Source of the DNA: Butyricicoccus porcorum | GTDB taxonomy: Bacteria > Bacillota > Clostridia > Oscillospirales > Butyricicoccaceae | DNA length: 64,000 bases | Reading direction: 5' to 3' | NCBI RefSeq assembly: GCF_002157465.1 | Contig: NZ_NHOC01000002.1 | Coordinates: 328,352-392,351 of the forward strand | Shown: positions 43,101 through 51,239 of the stretch, one piece after another | Layout of the letters: the number at the start of each line of letters is the position of its first letter | Numbering within the stretch: position 1 is the stretch's first letter | Position numbers and translations under genes: made by a program | Notes under the pieces: model-generated | What the model saw: the letters and a program-made list of their open reading frames with translations, nothing else | Told to the model about the DNA's origin: nothing | The model's database searches: none

Positions 43101-44032
43101 CCGTGCAGGCGGCGGATAATGCGGAATGCAGTCGTCTGCTCGTTGATAAGCGGAGCGGAGTGAGAGAAGAATACAATGCCGTCACACGGGGCATAGATGT
43201 GCTGCATGACATAACCCTCGAGTGGGTGGGTAATCTGTGCCAGCTCGTCACCATAGGAGACTTCATCACCCGGATGCTTGATGCGCGTGAAAATGCCGCC
43301 GCACGGAGACTGCACGGGGCGAAGCTCGTCATCCTGGATAATAGATGCGATAAAGCCGCTGTGGCAGTGATATTTCAGAATACCCATACGGGAAAGGAAG
43401 CGCAGGACAGACACAATTGCCGTGCGTGCGGATTCCTGATCGATGTGGTCGGTCTCCTTGGTGTAGATGGAAAAAGCGTTCGTGTCCCAAATCTGCCAGT
43501 TGTAATTGAGCGTGCCGGTGTCATAGGGACGCGGCTTGCGCACGAGTACATACGGCAGACCGAACAGGTTTGCCAGTGAGGTGGACTGAAAACCGGTATC
43601 CATCATGCGCACATGAGGGATAAAGTCGCCCGGCATATAGAACGAGGCGAACTGAATGCCATAGTGGTAGCCCTGTACTTTTTCAAAAATACCGGCAGCA
43701 ATGCGCTGTGTGGTTTCGCCGCGGTCATAGCCCGGATACATGCGGTTGATATCGGAATTGTCCATCGCCCAGAACCGCTTTCCGATGTTCATCGAATAGT
43801 GGTTGACCGACGGGACGACAAGAATTTCATTGCCCTTGACCAACATGCCGCGCTTTTCAAACTGCTCGAGCGTGTGTACAAGCTGTGCGCAGATATACAG
43901 CTGCTGGACTTCATTGCCGCGCATCGCACCCATGATGCAGACCGATTTTTCACCGCGTCCAAACCGATAGCCGGTGACATTGAGTGTATCGCGGTAAGGC
44001 GAGGGCAGTGTAAACAGTGTTTCCTTAGTCAT
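43097..44032 (-). CDS. AspA/AstE (M14-like) family protein lacking zinc ligands
   Basis: The 311-residue protein is clearly related to its upstream neighbour (NRMYPG, GDEVSYGD, YAPCDGIV), with the same two-domain layout of an amidohydrolase and a C-terminal barrel-sandwich domain. The zinc site is degenerate. The neighbour's GTHGDE is GAMRGNE here, and its DIHAS aligns to QFASF, so both histidines are gone. It is likely non-catalytic or uses another chemistry. The start overlaps the neighbour by 8 nt and uses its GGAGG. Confidence 0.82.
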   Translation of the reverse strand: MTKETLFTLPSPYRDTLNVTGYRFGRGEKSVCIMGAMRGNEVQQLYICAQLVHTLEQFEKRGMLVKGNEILVVPSVNHYSMNIGKRFWAMDNSDINRMYPGYDRGETTQRIAAGIFEKVQGYHYGIQFASFYMPGDFIPHVRMMDTGFQSTSLANLFGLPYVLVRKPRPYDTGTLNYNWQIWDTNAFSIYTKETDHIDQESARTAIVSVLRFLSRMGILKYHCHSGFIASIIQDDELRPVQSPCGGIFTRIKHPGDEVSYGDELAQITHPLEGYVMQHIYAPCDGIVFFSHSAPLINEQTTAFRIIRRLHG

Positions 44033-44981
44033 TTTCGGCATCCTCCTCATATTCCTCCAGTACACGTGCAATCAGTGAACCGGAATATACGACCGGGTAT
44101 TCGCGCAGCGTGAACACGCGTCCGGTAACATCTGCCTGTACGGCGTGCAGAATCTCTCCGGTCGCCGGGTTGACGATATCGCCCAGATGATCGCCCTTTT
44201 TCACGCGCTGCCAGTGCTCGACTGAGGAGACAAAAATACCGGATGCCTCTGCGTTGACAAAGCTGACATGGCCATCGCGCGAGACAATCGGTTCACGCAC
44301 TGCCGGCGCTTCGCCCTTCCAGATGCCAAGTTCGCACATCAGGCGGAAAATGCCGTCTACCAACTGCATGCAGTATTCCTTTGTGATGCGCATGCCGACG
44401 CCCATCTCCACGACGAGGCACGGCACACCGGTCTTATTTAAACTGTGTGCCAGCGTCGCTTCCAGAACAGTTGCAGAGGCATGCACCCAGACGAAATCCG
44501 TGTTGAGCAGCTTGGCATACGGCAGAAGATTGTCCGCAGTTGTTTCATTGACGCGCACCTGCGGCGTCTCGCGCAGGAAAATATTCGATGCATGGATATC
44601 GATTGCCATATCAGCACCGCTCATATCGTTCATGATCTGCGCCGCGACAAATTCCGCTGTAGCGCTTGTGTTTGAGCCGGGAAAAATACGGTTCATATCC
44701 AGGTCGAACATTGGGATACCGCGCGTAATCGAGTCGATGCCGAGCGGGTTGAGTGCCGGATAGATGTCGACAATGCCATTCAGCAGTTCTTTGTGTTCGT
44801 TGATCCGGCGCGCGACCTCATAGCAGACATACTGGCCTTCCAGCTCATCGCCGTGTGTACCGGTGACAATGCAGATGCGCTTCATGTCCGGCCGCGTACC
44901 GGATTCCGGCTCAATGCGGTTCTTGATGATTTTCCATCGCTCATCGACCGGCAGGCCGACGGACACAACTTCTTGTATCAT
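44025..44981 (-). CDS. AspA/AstE-family zinc amidohydrolase
   Basis: The 318-residue protein has the zinc motif GTHGDE near residue 41 (HXXE), DIHAS near residue 132 as the third ligand, MNRIFPG, and the catalytic glutamate region VVEMGVG. Family members remove acyl groups from amino acids or trim amide-linked products. A C-terminal domain (VSSVEHWQRVKKGDHLGDIV) completes the fold. The start at 44981 follows GGAGGG. It belongs to the ATP-grasp/alpha-E/transglutaminase operon, where it may process the peptide product. Confidence 0.87.
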   Translation of the reverse strand: MIQEVVSVGLPVDERWKIIKNRIEPESGTRPDMKRICIVTGTHGDELEGQYVCYEVARRINEHKELLNGIVDIYPALNPLGIDSITRGIPMFDLDMNRIFPGSNTSATAEFVAAQIMNDMSGADMAIDIHASNIFLRETPQVRVNETTADNLLPYAKLLNTDFVWVHASATVLEATLAHSLNKTGVPCLVVEMGVGMRITKEYCMQLVDGIFRLMCELGIWKGEAPAVREPIVSRDGHVSFVNAEASGIFVSSVEHWQRVKKGDHLGDIVNPATGEILHAVQADVTGRVFTLREYPVVYSGSLIARVLEEYEEDAEND

Positions 44982-45074
44982 GAATATTCCCTCCATAACG
45001 CCACAATAACCGGCAGGGATACTCCTTGTCGGTCAATGTGGTATATTTTTTAATTATATGCGAATATGTAAGAA

Positions 45075-45866
45075 TTACACATCGCGCACAGTCACAGTTA
45101 CATTCTGCTTTTGGGAAACCGTGCAGGGGGCGTAGCCCGGCGTGCGGAAGAAGCCCTTGTCAAGGATGCAGTCGTTGTAGTCGCGGCCGGTTGTCAGGCA
45201 GATATAGCCGCTGTCAATCATGCAGTCATTGGTTGGGTCAAGCCCGCACCAGCGGCGGCCGTCGAAAACTTCGACCCAGGCATGTGTTTCCCCCTCGCCG
45301 AACAGATAACCGACTACATAGCGCGCCGGAATACCGTCGCGGCGGCACAGGGAAAGCATGATGTGCGTGAAATCCTGGCAGACACCTTTTTTCAGCGCAG
45401 CAGCCTCTTCTGCGGTGGTGCAGATGTTGGTGACACCCTTTTCATAGGTCATGATGCTGTGCAACAGATGCATCCACTGCTGTGCACGTTCCACCGGCTC
45501 TTTGCCGCTGATGGCAGCACCGGCATACAGGGATTCGATCGCTTCCCCCGGACGTGTCAGTTCGGACGGATAGCGGTAGATTGGATGCAGCGGGCCGTCA
45601 ACATACGGCGTATCCCGCACCCAGGCAATGCCTGCTACAGAATACGAAAAAGAAGTATGTTCACTGTAGCAGTCGCCGATATACATGGTTGTTCCCCATT
45701 CATCGGTGACGTTGGCCAGATGCTCGGCAGGTGTAATTTCTTTGTGCAGGTCGCAGATAATCTGGCGGCTGTCTGTGCGGGGAACAAGCCGCAGGGAAAA
45801 GCTGTGCGAAATGACAGGTGTGTCAAATTCCAGCTTTTTGCAGTGCGTGAAATTCAGCTTTCTCAT
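45075..45866 (-). CDS. Transglutaminase-like peptidase of the alpha-E/ATP-grasp system
   Basis: The 263-residue protein has an N-terminal beta domain typical of bacterial transglutaminase-like proteins and the catalytic triad Cys in KKGVCQDFTH, His in ETHAWVEVF and Asp in GLDPTND. In such clusters the enzyme is expected to hydrolyse or transfer amide bonds made by the ATP-grasp ligase. It lies 14 nt after the alpha-E gene. Confidence 0.9.
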   Translation of the reverse strand: MRKLNFTHCKKLEFDTPVISHSFSLRLVPRTDSRQIICDLHKEITPAEHLANVTDEWGTTMYIGDCYSEHTSFSYSVAGIAWVRDTPYVDGPLHPIYRYPSELTRPGEAIESLYAGAAISGKEPVERAQQWMHLLHSIMTYEKGVTNICTTAEEAAALKKGVCQDFTHIMLSLCRRDGIPARYVVGYLFGEGETHAWVEVFDGRRWCGLDPTNDCMIDSGYICLTTGRDYNDCILDKGFFRTPGYAPCTVSQKQNVTVTVRDV

Positions 45867-45880
45867 ACGCGTCTCCTTTG

Positions 45881-46561
45881 TTATTCGGTAATCAGCGTCA
45901 TGAGCGAACGGGCACATTCACGGCGCCAGCCGGGGGTGTGCAGCATGGATTCGCGCACATGGGCGTACAGAAAGTCGAGAACCTCTTCGTCGTATGCGAT
46001 GCCGCTCTGTCTGAGGCGCGGTGTCATCTTGCAGAGTGCACGCTCAATATCTGCCGTCGGGAAGCTCAGACGCAGGAACAGGTCGAGACGCTCCAGATAG
46101 CGGCCGCATTTGATAATGCTGCGGCAGCGCTGATCCAGCACGTTGTCATCGATACTTGCCCAGAAAGCGAGCAGGTAATCCTGCACCGGGAGCAGAGCCA
46201 TTGTGGGAACATCGGAATGGGAGGATGCCGCGTAGATATCCAGCGACATCTGGATGTAAGCCAGCGAATCGCTGGTGATTTCATTTCGCAGAATAATACC
46301 GTTGTCGTAGGAACGGTTGAGCGAAGTAAAGATCGAGTTCGGATCATCCTTATCGAACAGGAAACGATGGATAAAATCCGTCTCACTTTGATAGATGTTT
46401 GGGATATCCAGACGTTCGCATAGATTTTTGTATGCATCTGCCTGGCGGTCAATCATCTGATCGTAATAATTGTAAAACGCCTTCAGTGTTGTGTACACAC
46501 GTTCGGTATAGCGTCCCAGCCAGAACAGGCTGTCCCTTTTTTCTAACGAGATAGTACCCAT
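45881..46561 (-). CDS. Alpha-E domain protein
   Basis: The 226-residue all-helical protein begins ISLEKRDSLFWLGRYTERV, the alpha-E signature (formerly DUF403). Such proteins always partner a circularly permuted ATP-grasp protein and are thought to form part of a peptide- or amide-forming complex. It overlaps the ATP-grasp gene by 19 nt. Confidence 0.92.
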   Translation of the reverse strand: MGTISLEKRDSLFWLGRYTERVYTTLKAFYNYYDQMIDRQADAYKNLCERLDIPNIYQSETDFIHRFLFDKDDPNSIFTSLNRSYDNGIILRNEITSDSLAYIQMSLDIYAASSHSDVPTMALLPVQDYLLAFWASIDDNVLDQRCRSIIKCGRYLERLDLFLRLSFPTADIERALCKMTPRLRQSGIAYDEEVLDFLYAHVRESMLHTPGWRRECARSLMTLITE

Positions 46562-47856
46562 GTATCCTTAAATCCTCCTCCTTGCGATGAGTTGACAATA
46601 AACGAATCGGGGTTGCGGGAGAAACGGGTCAGGCCGCTTGCCCAGACCTTGGTTTCCGCGCCGCTGAGCACAAAGGCACGGAGATCAGCCTTGCGCGGAA
46701 CCTGTTTGCCCTCGTCGATGATGTCCAGATCGCGGAAATCAATGACTTCCTGTGCAATGAACCGGCGCGGCTCGCGCTGGATAAGCTCGCGCCAGTCAGC
46801 AAGCTCCTGTTCGGACATTTTATCTCCGAAAACGACACCGTAGCCGCCGGCCTCCGCGACATCCTTGACAACCAGGCGTTCCAGATTTTCCAGAACAAAC
46901 TTCTGATCTTCTTCGTACATCGGAAGATAGGTAGGCGCGTTATTCAGAATCGGTTCTTCCCCCAGATAATAGCGGATCATTTTGGGGACGAAGTAATAAA
47001 TACCCTTGTCGTCCGCAACACCGTTGCCCGGTGCATTGATGATAGCAACATTACCTGCACGGTAAGCTGCCATCAGGTTGGGCACACCGATAAGGGAATG
47101 GGAGCGGAAGGTACATGGATCCAGAAATTCATCCGACTGGCGGCGATAGACGGCACCAACACGTTTTTTGTTGCCATGGTCATCGCGGTAATACAGTTTG
47201 CAGTCCTGTACGAACAGGTCGTTCGGCATGGCGAGTACGCTGTTGGTCTTTTCTGCAAGATAGGAATGTTCAAAAAATGCGGCGTTATAGCGTCCCGGTG
47301 TCAGAATGACATTGATGCCGCCGAGATTGACATTATCCATCGTTTCACGCAGCAGGTTCGCGTAGTCGCGGTTGTCGCGCACGGCATATGAGCGGAAAAC
47401 ACCCGGGCTTGCTTTTCGGGACAGTTCTCGTGCAATCAAGGGATAGGAGGCACCGGATGGAATACGCAGATTGTCTTCGAGGACGTACCACGTGCCATCC
47501 TTGGCCTGTACGAGATCAATGCCGGAGATATGGCTGTAAATACCTGCGGGAGGCATGATGCCCTCACATTCGGGCAGATATCCGGAGGAGGAAAAGACGA
47601 AATCCTCCGGAATAATGCCGTCAGCAATAATACGTTTCCGGCTGTAAATATCCGCCAGGAACTGGTTCAACGCATCGACGCGCTGCCGTAAACCGCGCTC
47701 AAGATAGTCGAAATCTTCTGCCGGAATGACGCGGGGAATCGGATCAAACGGAAACAGCTGCTCGTGAAATGTCCCGTTCTTATATATTCCGAATTTTACG
47801 CCATAACGTGCGAGAAGTACGTTAATGTTGTCGCCATGGGCGATAATATCTTTCAT
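46543..47856 (-). CDS. Circularly permuted ATP-grasp protein (DUF404/DUF407 type)
   Basis: The 437-residue protein contains ATP-grasp elements in permuted order: VLEDNLRIPSGASYPL near residue 125, NAPGNGVADDKGIYYFVP near 267, VVKDVAEAGGYGVVFG near 325 and LRAFVLSG near 396. The family is predicted to ligate amino acids or peptides using ATP. It is the first gene of a five-gene minus-strand operon. The ATG at 47854-47856 follows GGGAGAGG. Confidence 0.92.
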   Translation of the reverse strand: MKDIIAHGDNINVLLARYGVKFGIYKNGTFHEQLFPFDPIPRVIPAEDFDYLERGLRQRVDALNQFLADIYSRKRIIADGIIPEDFVFSSSGYLPECEGIMPPAGIYSHISGIDLVQAKDGTWYVLEDNLRIPSGASYPLIARELSRKASPGVFRSYAVRDNRDYANLLRETMDNVNLGGINVILTPGRYNAAFFEHSYLAEKTNSVLAMPNDLFVQDCKLYYRDDHGNKKRVGAVYRRQSDEFLDPCTFRSHSLIGVPNLMAAYRAGNVAIINAPGNGVADDKGIYYFVPKMIRYYLGEEPILNNAPTYLPMYEEDQKFVLENLERLVVKDVAEAGGYGVVFGDKMSEQELADWRELIQREPRRFIAQEVIDFRDLDIIDEGKQVPRKADLRAFVLSGAETKVWASGLTRFSRNPDSFIVNSSQGGGFKDTWVLSR

Positions 47857-47897
47857 GGGAACCTCTCCCTTTCTATAGGTTGCAAAACAGGAAAAAG

Positions 47898-47930
47898 AAA
47901 AAGGCACTCCAATTATCTTGGAGCACCTTT
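47898..47930 (-). terminator. Terminator hairpin in the leader of the amidoligase operon
   Basis: On the minus strand GGTGCTCCAA pairs with TTGGAGTGCC (two wobble pairs, 5-nt loop), followed by TTTTTCTTTTTC. It begins within about 10 nt of the predicted transcription start and 42 nt before the first gene, so it could attenuate the operon. Confidence 0.7.
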
Positions 47931-47940
47931 GCTTATATAT

Positions 47941-47970
47941 ATTGTACGCTGTTTCCGACGGGATTGTCAA
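47941..47970 (-). promoter_or_regulatory. Promoter of the amidoligase operon
   Basis: Minus-strand TTGACA (47970-47965) and TACAAT (47946-47941) are separated by 18 bp. It is a strong vegetative-type promoter and is followed at once by the leader terminator. Confidence 0.75.
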
Positions 47971-48052
47971 GATTTTTTGCCGTATATGGAAGTACGGATA
48001 TAAACAAAAAAATTACAATGATTCGTGTATATTATACAAAATTTCACCAGAA

Positions 48053-48080
48053 ATGACAGAGAACCCCAGTGTGTTATACT
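48053..48080 (+). promoter_or_regulatory. Promoter upstream of asnB
   Basis: ATGACA and TATACT are separated by 16 bp. It gives a leader of about 120 nt to the asnB start. Between 47971 and 48207 nothing else is identified. Confidence 0.5.
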
Positions 48081-48207
48081 ACAAAATAAGAAGTTCGTGC
48101 GTAAATATACGCATAAACAGAAACGGTTTTATTTTACATATCCCGATGTGCTGCTGCATACAATGATCGGAGCGATTCTATGATACTGCGGAACGGAGGC
48201 AGAGAGC

Positions 48208-50031
48208 ATGTGTGGAATTGCAGGACTTGTGGGGGATATTCCGTCCCGGACAATATTAGAGCGAATGCGGAAGACCATGCGGAGGCGCGGACCGGATCAG
48301 GGAGGGATCTGGCAGAGGGACAGTGCGGCACTGATCCATGCGCGCCTTGCGGTTATTGATATCGAGGGCGGACGGCAGCCCATGACACGATGGGCGGGCG
48401 AAAAGGAATATTGCATGGTATATAACGGTGAGCTATACAATACGGCTGAGCTGCGCCGCAGACTGGAAGCATGTGGCCACAGCTTTTCCACTCATTCAGA
48501 TACTGAAGTCGTACTGGCATCGTATCTGGAATGGGGCGAGGCCTGTCTGGATCTGTTTAATGGAATCTATGCATTTGCTGTGTGGGATATACGTAAAAAA
48601 TCTCTGTTTTTTGCGCGTGACCGCATCGGTGTAAAGCCATTGTTCTTTACGGAAAAAAACGGAAATTTTCTGTTTGCATCAGAGATCAAGACCTTGCTTG
48701 CCCATCCCGATATCGACGCGCGGATTGATGTGAATGCGGTCGCAGAGCTGATGCTGGTTGGCCCGGGGCGCACGCCGGGCTATGGCGTATTCTGCGGCAT
48801 CCATGAAGTGCCGGCAGGCTGGTGCGGGACCTATTCCCAACGGGAGGGTGTGCATCTGCGGCAGTACTGGAAGCTGAAGGATCGGGAACATACGGACAGC
48901 ACAGAGGAAACTGTAGCGCATGTGCGGGAACTGGTGTGTGATGCCGTGGAGCGGCAGCTGGTGTCAGATGTTCCGTTGTGTACGTTTTTATCCGGTGGTT
49001 TGGATTCGAGTATTATTTCTGCGATTGCTGCGCGCACCTATGCCGCAGCAAGGCAGAAGTTGCATACCGTTTCTGTCACCTATCGTGATAATGATAAATA
49101 TTTTCAGAAATCGCACTTCCAGCCCAACAGTGACGATGCATTTATTTCCAAAATGAATGACGCTATCAGTGCGGAAAATCATTTGGTTGTCATTGATACG
49201 CCGCAGCTGGTACAGGCGCTGTTTGAGGCAGTGGAAGCGCGCGACCTGCCGGGCATGGCAGATGTGGATGCTTCGTTGCTGCTGTTCTGCCGCGAGATCA
49301 GAAAGATCGGCACGGTGGCACTGTCCGGCGAATGTGCGGATGAAATTTTTGGGGGATATCCGTGGTATCGGGATGCAGATGTGCGCCGGAGACAGGGATT
49401 CCCCTGGGCGCAGTCGACAGAATACCGCGCGTCCTTCCTGCGGGGGGAATGGCAGGAACAAATAGATGCTGCGGCATATGTTGATACAAAATATCAGCAG
49501 ACCATTGCAGAAGTGCAGCCGATTGGAGTACATGGCGTCGATGACTGCCGAATCCGGGAAATGACACGGCTGAATATGAACTGGTTTATGCAGACATTGC
49601 TTGATCGTAAAGATCGCATGAGTATGTTCAGCGGGCTGGAAGTACGCGTGCCGTTCTGCGACCACCGTATTGCAGAATATCTGTACAGCGTGCCATGGCA
49701 CATGAAGGATTTAGACGGCATGGAAAAGGGATTGCTGCGTGAAGCTGTACGCGGGTTGCTGCCGGAGGAGATCCGCATGCGCAAAAAAAGCCCGTATCCT
49801 AAAACACACAACCCGGCCTATCTGCGTGCCGTGTCCAATCTGCTGCGCCAGGTGCTGGATGACGGGACATCGCCGATGTTCGATATCGTCAAAAAAGAGG
49901 CACTTGAGCAGCTGCTCACTGAGCACCGCGCACAACCGTGGTACGGGCAGCTGATGCAGACACCGCAGACCATCGCTTATTTTTTGCAGCTTCACCATTG
50001 GATGGCACTGTATCACGTGACGATTTGCTGA
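48208..50031 (+). CDS. asnB: Glutamine-hydrolysing asparagine synthetase
   Basis: The 607-residue protein has the class II glutamine amidotransferase domain with nucleophile Cys-2 (MCGIAGLVG), RGPDQGG and YNGELYN, then a synthetase domain with the pyrophosphate motif SGGLDSS near residue 265 and GECADEIFGGYPWY. It makes asparagine from aspartate, glutamine and ATP. It is transcribed away from the amidoligase operon, sharing the 350-bp intergenic region. Confidence 0.94.
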   Translation: MCGIAGLVGDIPSRTILERMRKTMRRRGPDQGGIWQRDSAALIHARLAVIDIEGGRQPMTRWAGEKEYCMVYNGELYNTAELRRRLEACGHSFSTHSDTEVVLASYLEWGEACLDLFNGIYAFAVWDIRKKSLFFARDRIGVKPLFFTEKNGNFLFASEIKTLLAHPDIDARIDVNAVAELMLVGPGRTPGYGVFCGIHEVPAGWCGTYSQREGVHLRQYWKLKDREHTDSTEETVAHVRELVCDAVERQLVSDVPLCTFLSGGLDSSIISAIAARTYAAARQKLHTVSVTYRDNDKYFQKSHFQPNSDDAFISKMNDAISAENHLVVIDTPQLVQALFEAVEARDLPGMADVDASLLLFCREIRKIGTVALSGECADEIFGGYPWYRDADVRRRQGFPWAQSTEYRASFLRGEWQEQIDAAAYVDTKYQQTIAEVQPIGVHGVDDCRIREMTRLNMNWFMQTLLDRKDRMSMFSGLEVRVPFCDHRIAEYLYSVPWHMKDLDGMEKGLLREAVRGLLPEEIRMRKKSPYPKTHNPAYLRAVSNLLRQVLDDGTSPMFDIVKKEALEQLLTEHRAQPWYGQLMQTPQTIAYFLQLHHWMALYHVTIC

Positions 50032-50086
50032 ATGCCTTGCGTACGATATCGTTCTGCGGTATGATAGATGCAGGACGGTGATTGGC

Positions 50087-50695
50087 ATGGAAGAACAGCT
50101 TGATATTTTTGACGAACAGATGGACTGGATCGGCACAGCACCGCGCAGCCGTGTACACGCAGAGGGCCTGCTGCATCAGGTTGTACACTGCTGGATGATT
50201 GGTGAGAGTGAACCGGTGCTGTATTTCCAGCAGCGTGCACATACGAAGGCGGATTTTCCGGATTATTATGATCTGGCGTGCGGAGGGCATATTGGCGCAG
50301 GGGAATGCCCGGATAAGGCTGTGCTCCGCGAGGTGTGGGAGGAAACCGGTTTGCGGCTTGCATCGGGACAGCTGACAAAGCTCGGACAGTACCGTGCGCC
50401 GGATCTGCATCTGCCCGGCTTTTTTGACCGCGAGACTTCCAATGTTTATGTGTTACGGCAGGATACGCCACCATTTGCACCGGGGGAGGAGGTTGCGCGC
50501 ATGATCTGTGTGCGTGCGGAGGAATTTTGCCGTATGGAGCTGGAAAATGCGCGTGAAATTGAGGCAAAGACGCTGGATGGCGTACCATTCCGCATTTCAC
50601 GGGACGCATGGTGCTGTCATGACGGTGAATTTGCTGCATTTGTCTTCCCGTATCTGAAACAGGCTTTTCCTCAGCTCAGATGTGCAGGAGATTGA
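50087..50695 (+). CDS. NUDIX hydrolase (IPP-isomerase-like branch)
   Basis: The 202-residue protein has a NUDIX box (GGHIGAGECP then REVWEETGL near residues 66-88). An N-terminal segment has DEQMDWIGTAPRSRVHAEGLLHQVVH, the pattern of the isopentenyl-diphosphate-isomerase-like NUDIX group. The substrate is unknown. The start is tentative because only a weak GGACGGTG precedes the ATG. Confidence 0.85.
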   Translation: MEEQLDIFDEQMDWIGTAPRSRVHAEGLLHQVVHCWMIGESEPVLYFQQRAHTKADFPDYYDLACGGHIGAGECPDKAVLREVWEETGLRLASGQLTKLGQYRAPDLHLPGFFDRETSNVYVLRQDTPPFAPGEEVARMICVRAEEFCRMELENAREIEAKTLDGVPFRISRDAWCCHDGEFAAFVFPYLKQAFPQLRCAGD

Positions 50696-50719
50696 CAAAA
50701 TCGTGGATTTCTGTATAAT
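50692..50719 (+). promoter_or_regulatory. Promoter of the RNase P RNA gene
   Basis: TTGACA (50692-50697) and TATAAT (50714-50719) with a 16-bp spacer. Both boxes are perfect, and initiation falls at the 5' strand of stem P1. Confidence 0.85.
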
Positions 50720-50725
50720 AAATTG

Positions 50726-51084
50726 GAGTGAGTAAAGTTAACAGCCGCGTAAACAGTGCCGAAAGGCCGTTTATGAGGAAAGTCCGGGCTGCGCAGGGCA
50801 GGATAACGGATAACGTCCGCCGGAGGCGACTCCAGGAAAAGTGCAACAGAGATATACCGCCACGGCATTGCCGGGGTAAGGGTGGAAAGGCGAGGTAAGA
50901 GCTCACCAGTCGCATAGGTAACTATGCGACTCTGTAAACTCTATCCGCAGCAACACCGCAGAGGGACACACAGGGCTTGCCCGGCCCGTCCCGAGAAGGT
51001 GGCTAGAGGTGTGTGGTAACATGCATCCCAGATAGATGGCTGTTCCAATGACAGAACCCGGCTTACTCTTTGCTCACTCTTTTT
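50726..51084 (+). ncRNA. rnpB: RNase P RNA (RnpB)
   Basis: This is the catalytic RNA of RNase P, which matures tRNA 5' ends. Diagnostic conserved pieces are GAGGAAAGTCCGGGCT (P4 5' region), CAGAGATATACCGCC, GGTAAGGGTGGAAAGG, GTAAGAGCTCACC and the 3' P4 strand ACAGAACCCGGCTTA. The ends pair as GAGTGAGTAAAG (50726-50737) with CTTTGCTCACTC (51068-51079), stem P1, followed by TTTTT. Length and layout fit a bacterial type A-like RNA. Confidence 0.95.
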
Positions 51085-51239
51085 GCATTTTCTCCCCGCT
51101 GGTGCGAGGGTTTCTGTGGGAACGCATCCGGGCAAGGAAGCATTCCCGACATAATAAAATGAAATGAAGATGATATGTTTGCGTGCGGCAGGAGAGCGGG
51201 ACGCTTTTCGGTGCGCAGAATATTCGGAGGCAAGTGAAA

